Assembly (NCBI GenBank): GCA_014529385.2
Contig: CM043953.1
Coordinates: 71,089,372-71,153,371 of the forward strand
Source of the DNA: Adiantum capillus-veneris
Taxonomy: Eukaryota; Streptophyta; Polypodiopsida; Polypodiales; Pteridaceae
Direction: 5' to 3'
DNA: 64,000 nt
Shown here in pieces: positions 55,779 to 64,000 of this stretch; the stretch's first letter is position 1; every line of letters begins with the position of its first letter. The position numbers were made by a program, and so were the translations under genes. The notes beneath the pieces were generated by a model that made no database searches, was not told where the DNA came from, and saw nothing but the letters and a program-made list of their open reading frames with translations.

Positions 55779-57045
55779 TGTCACGTGACACATCCAACAC
55801 TATGTGTCCGTGGACAAGCTACAGCATAACAAGGGTTCCGTCAGTCCAGTCAGTCTAGATTAGAAGTGATCTGGCACTTTTGTGAGTCTATTCGTAGACC
55901 GTTCATACCCAGTCACTTAGTGTAGATGCATATCCTCTGGTTGCACACAACATGATCATAAGCATTTCCATCAAAATCCATCAGAATCCTTCCGGGGAAT
56001 TTTCCAGTTCATTTATATATACCTTCATAAGTTCAGAATAGTCTGAACTCACGAATTATAAGAGGGAATAAAGCACTCATAAAACTATAAAAGCAAGGAA
56101 CCAAGAAAAGAAAAGAAAAACAAAAACAAACAAACAGAACAAACTAAATCACTTTGTTTGCTACGAAACAAAACTATTTAAACAAAACATTATTAACTTA
56201 AAAATGTTTTTAGAAAAGGTATGTACTTATTAATTTAAGTGACTTTTGTTGGAAAGTAGGTAGGGCAAATTGGGTAAGATAATATATAAGCAAACCAAGC
56301 TTAGCACTATTTGGTAGATGAGCAAGGAGAACACAGGCCTTCGGCGGCAGGTTTCCCCTTCTCTCTCAGCAAGACTCCCCAACCACTTGGGCGATTTTCC
56401 TCCTACAGGCTCCCTAGCGTTTTTCCTCACCACCACTTGGCGTTTTCAGCAGACACACCATCACCAAGTACAAGCAGTCACCATAGCCTAGCGTTTCCAG
56501 ATACCCCGATCGCCTAGCATACCTTAGCGTTTTCAGCACCAAGACGCAGCAGAAAATCAGCGTTTTCAACAGCCCTAATCAGCGTTTTTTTCAGAAGCAG
56601 AAATCAGCCCCGAATTCAGCATTTTGAATCGCAACAGATTTCAGCCTTGAGCGTTTTTGGACAGCAGATACATACTTTCAGTTTTCAGCCCTAGCATTGA
56701 CCTCGTCACCCCCGTCGACGACACCGACATAGTCTAGACTTGCATCAGTCACATGCATCATCATTGTACCAGTTTGTGCAATCAATAGTAGACCACTCTC
56801 GCCGACGAGAGTGGGGCCTTCAGAGGAGGGTTTTACAACGTCTCTGGTGTCGTATCTCTCTTCTCTCTCTATCTCTCAGTCTCATACACTTGCACGCACA
56901 GTGTCCACTCACTTTATTCGTGATCATTGCACTCTCTCCTTAAAGTCGGAAGGCTCTCCCTTCCATAAGAACAAAAAGGAACCTTGAGCACATTATGGAC
57001 CACTCATCTTGAGAAAAAACAACATTCATTCCGCTGCACCTTACA
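55779..57045 (+). repeat. gypsy D1 3' LTR (1,267 bp)
   Basis: Same ends as the 5' LTR. About 205 bases at 56016-56225 have no counterpart in the 5' LTR, which has only about 20 bases (GCCTATTTTTGACATTTTT) at that place, as do both D3 LTRs. The extra block is A-rich and has its own CTATAAAAGC box near 56085. Confidence 0.92.
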
Positions 57046-57559
57046 GTCACTAATCACATTATGCATACTACCAGAATCAAACAAGATCATAATGTGTTGA
57101 CTATTCACATGACCATAACACTACATGAGATGTATATGATCATTAGAAACTTGGGACACATTAGTGTTCTCACTAATTGCATTAACCGACAAGGTGGATT
57201 CCGTGGGTTCTTTTGTGGGTTATTTGGGTACTTTCTTAGGACAAACTCTTTTTATGTGACCTTTAGTGTGACATTCAAAACATCTTCCTTTCTTTTCATA
57301 TTCAATACGTTCTTCAAGACTTAACCATCCTCCTACTACTCCTTGAGCATATTTCTCATCAGGTCTCAACTTAGGCGTTTCTTGAGTTTTAGTCTTTTCT
57401 TTACTATCAATGTGAGAGTTTTGTGCTCTAGGTGTAGAGGAATATTGAGAAGAGCAAGAATTACCGTTGCTCTTACCATTCGGTTGGGTCTGAGGAGTAC
57501 TTGACTTGTTCTCTTCGGCTTACCTTTGCTGTGCTTCATTTCTTGTGCTAGAGTAATTC
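57046..57559 (-). pseudogene. gypsy D2: gag end, zinc knuckle, protease start
   Basis: The middle piece of D2, between the D1 and D3 insertions. From 57559 leftward: TLAQEMKHSKGKPK (end of the capsid-like core), a linker, the zinc knuckle CFECHTKGHIKRVC (intact CCHC) near 57285-57245, and protease ILFDSGSMHNVIS with the active-site Asp near 57085-57065. Stops TAA (near 57228) and TAG (near 57127) occur in frame. The protein continues at 49207 once D1 and one GTCAC are removed. Confidence 0.85.
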
Positions 57560-58788
57560 TGTCACGTGACACATCCAACCCTATATGTCCGTGGACAAGC
57601 TACAGCATGACCAGGGTTCAGTCAGTCCAGTCAGTCTAGATTAGAAGTGATCTGGCACTTTTGTGAGTCTATTCGTAGACCGTGCATGCCCAGTCACTTA
57701 GTTTAGAGGATATGGTCACTTAGTTTAGATGCATATCCTCTGGTTGCGCACAGCATGATCATAAGCATTCCCATCAAAATCCTTCAGGGGAATTTTCTAG
57801 TGCATTTAGCCTATTTTACCTATTTTTGACATTTTTCACTTATTATTTTTAAGTGACTTTTGTTGGAAAGTAGGTAGGGCAAATTGAGTAAGTTTGTATA
57901 TAAGCAAACCTATACTAGCACTAAATGGCAGAAGAGGCAACAGGAGCCAACCTCAGCAAGCAACTTCTCAAGCAAGACCTTGGCGGTTTTCCCCTCCAAG
58001 CAAGAAGAACCATCCCCCATTGGCATTTTCTCCAGCAAGTAGTCACCGTCAGCAAGTCCTTGCCCTAGCATTTTGCATCACCATCGTCGCAAGAAGCAAG
58101 CCTTGCCCTAGCGTTTTGCATCAGCAACCATCGTCAATAGAAGCTCAGCAACCTAGCATTTTTGGAGACCCATACCTAGCGTTTTGACAGTTTTCAGCAT
58201 GGCGTTTTCAGCATTGAAGCACCTGCATATTCAGCCCTAAGGAGAAGCAGATTCAGCCCGTAAAGAGCATCAGATTCAGCCCCAAGAAACCTCAGTTTTC
58301 AGCCCTAAACTTGCAGATTTTTAGCGACAAAGACCTACAGAAACAACCCCCAAAATCAGCGTTTTTGGACTAGCCACAGATTTCAGCCCATAGCATTTTT
58401 GGACGGCAGATAAAAGATTGCAGATTTCAGCCCTTAGGTCGGTCTCGTCATCCCCGTCGTCATCGCCGACATAGCCTAGACTTGCATCAGTCACATGCAT
58501 TCAGTTTGTACCAGTTTGTGCAATCATAAGTAGACCACTCTCGCTGACGGGAGTGGGGCCTTCGGAGGAGGGTTTTACAACGTCTCTAGTGTCATATCTC
58601 TCTTCTCTCTCTATCTCTCAGTCTCATACACTTGCACGCACAATGTCCATTCACTTTGTTTGTGATCATAGCATTCTCTCATTAAGAACGGAAGACTCTC
58701 CCTTCCATAAGAACAAAAGGAACCTTGAGCATAGTTCGGAGCACTCATGTTGAGCAAAGCGCAAACATTCATTCCGCTGCACCTAACA
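57560..58788 (+). repeat. gypsy D3 5' LTR (1,229 bp)
   Basis: Starts TGTCACGTGACACATCC and ends GCACCTAACA. TATATAAGCAAACC core promoter near 57896. The outer 250 bases and the last 350 match D1, but the middle (57910-58440) is a different version rich in CAGCGTTTT and TTCAGCCC words. A 25-base stretch around CACTTAGTTTAGA is duplicated near 57696-57735 and is single in the 3' LTR. Confidence 0.93.
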
Positions 58789-58789
58789 T

Positions 58790-58806
58790 TGGTATCAGAG
58801 CTTTGG
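58790..58806 (+). other. primer binding site of D3
   Basis: TGGTATCAGAGCTTTGG, a perfect initiator tRNA-Met type start after the LTR. Confidence 0.92.
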
Positions 58807-59232
58807 CAGTGTTCCATATCACTCAAGGAAAGAACCACAAGAATCAAAAGAATTTTTTTTGCTTGTTGCGGTCGCACGAACCCAAGTTCGCTTGGGCGTG
58901 TCGATTCCTAATCGTGTTTTGAAGAGTGACGGGAATCCCAAGAAAGAAGGGCTTGTCCAACCTCCCTTTGTGTCTCTTTTCACTCATTAAGAGTGGACCG
59001 TGCACTTAGCGGTCGGCCAATCGACGTGAGGTGGGAAAAAGCAACCTTGGTGTGAGCGCAAGGCCGCCAAGGGGTACGCCCGCGGAAAGGAGTAGAACTC
59101 GGGTGAAGAGAAGATCCTTCTCAAACACGATTTGCAAGCGAAAGAAAACCTCAAGACCCTCAAGCACCCAAGAACCCAAGACCCTCAAGAACCCAAGTTC
59201 CTCGTGAACTTAAGAACCAAAGATCATAGTGC

Positions 59233-59926
59233 ATGGTCGTCAACCGAAGCGGAATGGATACTTCGCATACAGGTGATGAGCATGAGAGAGGCGACGAAGA
59301 ATTTTCCCCACCAAGAGATTTTTCCGACCCTCCCTCTTCGCCATCTACGCCACAAAATGTACCAAACCCTATGGAGACAATGGTCAAGCAGATGATGGAC
59401 ATGATGGCCAAACAAGAAGAGACTCGCATTGCCTTGGAACGCGAAACCGACGAACGAAAAGAAAGAAAAGAACAAAGAAAGGAGGAAGCGGCAGCAAGAC
59501 GTGCGATCTGGGAGGCCGAGCGTGAGGCTCAAAGAGAACTACGTACTCAAGGATTGGTTTGACAAGTACTTGCCTCGAAGTCCGAACCAGCCAAAGATCG
59601 TAGGAGTTCCTCAAGTGGCGCAAGCCACGATGCGGAATCCAACAACCCAGTCACATAGAAGTTGACTTTCAGTAAGTATGATGGTAAGATGGATGCTACG
59701 GCTATTCATTCTTGGTTGCATCAATTTAATGCTTATTTTGCGACAACTAAGAAGAAAGGAAATAGCAAAGTTTTGACGGCAGCCATGTACCTTGCCGGTG
59801 ATGCCATCAATTGGTACCACGCATGGCAAGAGGCACAGTTAGCCGCGCCACCTAGAGGAAGCCGACGAATTCACGTCCCTTTCCTTTAATTGGGCTGATT
59901 TCCAAGACAAGCTCAACGCGCGGTTT
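59233..59926 (+). pseudogene. gypsy D3 gag, N-terminal part
   Basis: ATG at 59233 (MVVNRSGMDTSH) matches the D1 gag start. A shorter charged helix than in D1 follows, then the capsid-like core start (KYDGKMDATAIHSWLHQF). Breaks: TGA at 59560-59562 (CGA in D1), TAG at 59656-59658 (GAG in D1), and an extra C near 59850 that moves the frame into that of 59927. Confidence 0.88.
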
Positions 59927-62176
59927 ATGCCACCTCAGTACCTCGCACGATTGAAGGATGATTGGCGCGCTCTCAAGCAAAATGGTATGCCGGTTATATC
60001 TTTTTCTAATCGTGTTTTGCAGTTAGGTACCCAATTACGCAAGTCGGATAATGAATGCAAAGAGGCATTCCTTTATGGATTGGACGAGTATATCAAGTAC
60101 GATGTCAAGGTACTCCATCCAATCGATCTCAACAAGGCAGTAGCGATTGCTCTCGCACAAGAGATGAAGCACAACAAGGGAAAGCCTCAAGGGAACAAGA
60201 CTTCCACAAGTACATCGCAAACTTCTCAGAATCCTCAGAACAATAAGAATGGTAAGAATGGTAACTCTTCTGACCAATCTTCCAACAGTCTCTCAGAAAA
60301 GAATTCTTCCAATGAATCTAAGGGTAAGGCTAACACAATTGCTAAACCTAAGCTTACTCCATATGAAAAGGTAGCACAAGGAATTGTAGGAGGATACATC
60401 ACATCGGAAGAGCAAAGCACTTATTCTAAGGAAGGTCGTTGTTTTCATTGTCACATTAAGGGTCACATAAAAAGAACATGTCCTAAGCTTGAATCGAATG
60501 AATCTAAAGAAACCACAGAACCCACTTCCTCTGTCAATGCAATTACTGACAACACGAGTGTGCCCCAAGTTTCTCTTGACCCTCCCATTGATGATTCTCT
60601 CATTAAATGTTATAGTCAGGTGTCGGGGCAACGTTTTGTCATATTGTTTGACCCAGGTAGTATGCATGATGTGATCAGTCCCTCTCTTGTTGAGAGAGCC
60701 CGCTTAGAAGTTAATCAGAAATCTCCTCTCGAGGTCTCTGGCTTTGTTCCCGGTATGGACTCTCTCATCACGCAGGAGTGTCTTGGTGTGTTGTTTACAA
60801 TTCAACAAGCTGCCTTTACTAGAAGATTTTTTGTCTCTCCTCTCTCAGGATGTGATATGATTTTGGGCATTCGATGGTTTCGTGATCTTAACCCTCTCAT
60901 TAATTGAGAGGCTAACACTTTCACTCTCTATGCCAAAAGTGATTCTCCCATTGTCATTCGTAGAGAGGACATTGTTCATTCTCCCTCTCTCATTGCTAAT
61001 ATGCAGGACAAGATTGAAAGGATTCGGGAAACGGAGACTCTCTCAGTCTCTTCTTCTCCAAAGCATGACACACAGGATTTGCATGATTATGAGAAGCTTG
61101 ATGATGATTTGGATGACAATGACAAGCATGATGATTTGGATGTTAATGATGAGCATGATGATTTGCATGATCAAGATGTGATTTCTCACAAGCATGATGA
61201 TTTGCATTATCGAGATGTGATTTCTCACAAGCATTATGAGTTGCATGAAGATGATGTGATTGTTCACAAGGATGATGTGTTAGTTGATACTTTCTCTAGT
61301 GAAGCTAACCTCATTGCAGATTCGATCAGTCATGAAGAATCGATCTTGGCTCTCGAGCCTAGGTCCAAAGAACCCCTTCAGGAAGAACCGATCTTGGCTC
61401 TCGAGCCTAGGTCCCAAGCACCATTACAGGAAGTACTATGTGTTCGCATGATTGGTCAATACGCATTGTACGAGTGTTTCATTCGTGATCGTTTCCTGTA
61501 TTTTAGTCAGTGTCTTTATGTGATCCCTTTTCATAGGCATGACATATTGTACGGTGGGCATGTTTCACTCATGAAAGAGCACAAATGTATGCGGATTTTT
61601 CATGAAAAGCTGAAAAGTATGAATTCAAGGAAGTCACATTCCATGTCTCTTCCTTGGCATGACATATTCATAGAACGAGCACACGAAAATATGAAAACCA
61701 AGCATGGGCATTTCCATTGTGAATTGCCACAGTTGATTGCTTTAGATCATAAGAGAAAGATTCGATCTCATTGTTTGCGTGTGTGTGGTGAACGATTTGG
61801 CACTCCGTCTCTTTGTTCATCTACATTGCATGCACAGTCTTTGAGGAAGACAAGATTTTTTCCAGTCACTTTACATGGAATAGGTATATTCATGGTTTTG
61901 TGTTGGAAACGGTTTCAGGAATTTTCAGCCATGGAGATTCTTGAAGAAGAAAGAAGCATGACTCTAGACGAGGTTGAAGCATCGAAGGAGCTATAGAAGA
62001 CTTTGTGTCGCTTTCGGCGCAGCCCAAAGAAGCAAGCGTTGCAGACCTTTATGAAGTTCAAGTACCGCACGACCCACACATCAGAGTGGGCCGGCGAAGA
62101 GTTCCTTCCAGGATTCCGGATGTCACTGGCCATCTCCCTCGACGCCATACAGTTCGGTACCAGTACCTCACTTTGA
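59927..62176 (+). pseudogene. gypsy D3 polyprotein: capsid end, zinc knuckle, protease, Asp/His repeat, chromodomain-like tail
   Basis: One frame of 750 codons with only two nonsense codons: TGA 60905-60907 (TGG in D1) and TAG 61994-61996 (Gln likely). Order: capsid end; Asn/Ser linker; intact zinc knuckle CFHCHIKGHIKRTC near 60440; protease ILFDPGSMHDVIS and CDMILGIRWF; an Asp/His-rich repeat (61070-61280, units like DVISHKHDDLH); RNase H tail remnant (SSEANLIADSIS); duplicated LALEPRS; an integrase-start remnant (IRDRFLYFSQCLYVI); and a chromodomain-like tail (KKQALQTFMKFKYR) ending FGTSTSL as in D1. No RT motif is present. The preserved frame suggests that selection acted on the shortened polyprotein. 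Confidence 0.85.
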
Positions 62177-62177
62177 A

Positions 62178-62187
62178 AAGGAGGGGA
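62178..62187 (+). other. gypsy D3 polypurine tract
   Basis: AAAGGAGGGGA-type tract (62177-62187) touching the 3' LTR, right after the stop codon. Confidence 0.9.
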
Positions 62188-63384
62188 TGTCACGTGACAC
62201 ATCCAACCCTATGTGTCTGTGGACAAGCTACAACATGACCAGGGTTCAGTCAATCCAGTTAGTCTAGATTAGAAGTGATCTGGCACTTTTGTGAGTCTAT
62301 TCGTAGATAGTGCATGCCCAGTCACTTAGTTTAGATGCATATCCTCTGGTTGCACACAGCATGATCATAAGCATTCCCATCAGAATCCTTCAGGGGAATT
62401 TTCTAGTGTATTTAGCCTATTTTACCTATTTTTGACATTTTTCACTTATTATTTTTAAGTGACTTTTGTTGGAAAGAAGGTAGGGCAAATTGAGTAAGTT
62501 TGTATATAAGCAAACCTAGACTAGCACTAAATCGAAGAAGAGGCAACAGGAGCCAAGCTCAGCAGGCAACTTCTCAAGCAAGACCTTGGCGGTTTTCCCC
62601 TCCAAGCAAGAAGAACCATCCCCCATTGGCGTTTTCTCCAGCAAGTAGTCACCGTCAGCAAGTCCTTGCCCTAGCGTTTTGCATCAGCATCGTCGCCAGA
62701 ACCAAGCCTTGCCCTAGCCTTTTGCATCAGCAACCATCACCAACAGAAGCTCAGCAGCCTAGCGTTTTTGGAGACCCATACCTAGCGTTTTGACAGTTTT
62801 CAGCATGGCGTTTTCAGCATTGAAGCACTTGCATATTCAGCCCTAAGGAGAAGCAGATTCAGCCCGTAAAGAGCATCAGATTCAGCCCCAAGAAACCTCA
62901 GTTTTCAGCCCTAAACCTGCAGATTTTCAGCGACAAAGACCTACAGAAACAGCCCCCAAAATCAGCGTTTTTGGACTAGCCGCAGATTTCAGCCCATAGC
63001 GTTTTTGGACAGCAGATAAAAGATTGCAAATTCCAGCCCTTAGGTCGGTCTCGTCATCCCCGTCGTCATCGCCGACATAGCCTAGACTTGCATCAGTCAC
63101 ATGCATTCAGTTTGTGCAATCATAAGTAGACCACTCTCGCTGACGAGAGTGGGGCCTTCGGAGGAGGGTTTTACAACGTCTCTGGTGTCGTATCTCTCTT
63201 CTCTCTCTATCTCTCAGTCTCATACACCTGCATGCACAATGTCCATTCACTTTGTTTGTGATCATAGCATTCTCTCATTAAGAACGGAAGGCTCTCCCTT
63301 CCATAAGAACAAAAGGAACCTTGAGCATAGTTCGGAGCACTCATCTTGAGCAAAGCGCAAACATTCATTCCGCTGCACCTAACA
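62188..63384 (+). repeat. gypsy D3 3' LTR (1,197 bp)
   Basis: Very similar by eye to 57560-58788, differing by scattered substitutions and the short duplication of the 5' LTR. TATATAAGCAAACC box near 62502. Confidence 0.93.
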
Positions 63385-64000
63385 GATTCTGACAACGTCA
63401 TTGTAGTCCGTAGGGTTGAAGAACTTGCACATCAAACTTGATGCACTCATCCAACCCAAAAGAGGAAAGCCTCCTTGCGATCCTCATCCGACTGACGTAA
63501 TTAAACACCAATCTACAAAAACGGTTAGAAAAAGACATAACAGGAGTGCCATTTTGCTTAAGGCTGCGCCAATCTTCTTTTAACCAATCAAGGTACTGCG
63601 GTGGCATAAAGTCAACCCAACTGAAAGAGAGGGGTATGCCATCCGCGGCATCCTCAAGATGCTCAGCCAACTGTGACTCGTGCCAAGCTTGATACCAACT
63701 AATGGCATCACCCGCTAGATACACGGCAGCAGTCAAAACTTTATTGTTGTTGGTTTTCTTGTTAGTCACAAAGTAAGCATTAAATTGATGCAACCAAGAA
63801 TGAATCACAGAAGCATCCATCTTACCATCATACTTACTGAACGTCAACTTCTCAGTGCCTGGATTGTTGAAGCCGTCATCTCTACATGCACTACGTGATG
63901 ACTAGTCGGTCTCCTTGAGTGGCTCGCTCATCGGGGAGAGTACCTGTAGGATCAACTCTTTCATGCGTTGGTCCGTTCCTTATTCCCAATCCTCAAAACC
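63385..64000 (-). pseudogene. gypsy D2 gag, N-terminal part (runs off the window)
   Basis: From the window end leftward: a segment like the end of the charged helix (QRMKELILQVLS), then the capsid-like core KYDGKMDASVIHSWLHQF, AVYLAGDAISWYQAW and MPPQYLDWLKEDWRSLKQNG, to about 63440. A one-base shift near 63490 and an altered stretch lead to the D3 insertion site at 63384. The 57559 piece continues the same protein. The gag start and the 5' LTR of D2 lie beyond the window. Confidence 0.85.

Larger units (their letters stand above)
49208..57045 (+). mobile_element. Ty3/gypsy element D1 (chromovirus type), nearly full length
   Basis: 7.84 kb with LTRs at 49208-50298 and 55779-57045, flanked by GTCAC at 49203-49207 and 57046-57050. 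It has a tRNA-Met-type primer site, gag, protease, RT, RNase H, integrase, a chromodomain-like end and a polypurine tract. A 218-bp MITE sits in gag. It lies inside the protease of D2. It is not active: several stops and shifts, a damaged zinc knuckle and an integrase deletion. Confidence 0.95.
57560..63384 (+). mobile_element. gypsy D3: RT-less gag-protease-chromodomain element
   Basis: 5.83 kb with LTRs 57560-58788 and 62188-63384. Its flanks AATTC (57555-57559) and GATTC (63385-63389) match the split D2 gag frame. It has a perfect tRNA-Met primer site, gag, zinc knuckle and protease. A 1.2-kb region follows that lacks RT but keeps an Asp/His-rich repeat, small RNase H and integrase remnants and the chromodomain-like end, then a polypurine tract. 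It needed RT and integrase from elsewhere. Confidence 0.9.

Noticed and set aside
61001-61996. 331-codon frame as a separate host gene
   Set aside because: It is in frame with D3 gag-protease across one TGA, lies between D3 LTRs and contains integrase and RNase H remnants.

Overview
This window is repeat-dense nuclear DNA of a land plant. The evidence is plant-type LTR retrotransposons primed by initiator tRNA-Met (TGGTATC primer sites), chromodomain-bearing Ty3/gypsy elements, a plant L1-type LINE with a zf-RVT-like tail, and a likely hAT-type MITE. No host protein gene, rRNA, tRNA or CRISPR array could be supported. The species cannot be read from the sequence; a large-genome lineage such as a fern, lycophyte or gymnosperm is only a guess.

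Layout. 1-7.1 kb: anonymous AT-rich DNA with microsatellites, a possible fold-back element, an old LTR and a decayed minisatellite. 7.1-9.5 kb: truncated Ty1/copia copy (minus) next to a LINE RT fragment. 9.5-13.6 kb: nothing recognisable. 13.6-14.2 kb: gypsy integrase fragment. 14.2-17.7 kb: a minus-strand, LTR-associated decayed ORF of about 930 codons that I do not recognise. 17.7-40.2 kb: one LINE (plus), cut in ORF1 by a gypsy element (A, 18148-29204) and in ORF2 by a Ty1/copia element (34260-39451). Element A carries a second, 5'-truncated LINE copy in its gag (19544-21654), an LTR-like insert between gag and protease, and a 3.76-kb internal tandem duplication. 40.2-46.8 kb: gypsy element B (minus), itself holding an LTR-like insert in place of the RT C-terminus and RNase H. 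46.8-48.4 kb: LTR-like and gag-like remnants of another element. 48.4-64 kb: a third gypsy family (D). A minus-strand fragment D2 is split by two plus-strand relatives: D1 (49208-57045, TSD GTCAC) and D3 (57560-63384).

How the parts work together. Every recognisable coding unit is a retrotransposon module (gag, zinc knuckle, protease, RT, RNase H, integrase, chromodomain, or LINE ORF1, endonuclease, RT). None appears intact; breaks are mostly single nonsense codons or one-base frameshifts, and many stops are TAG at positions where glutamine is expected. The points most worth pursuing are the RT-less D3 (and similar D2), which keeps one near-continuous frame for gag, protease, an Asp/His-rich repeat, RNase H and integrase remnants and a chromodomain-like tail; the unrecognised minus-strand ORF at 14.7-17.5 kb; and the nesting order, much of it proven by target-site duplications.
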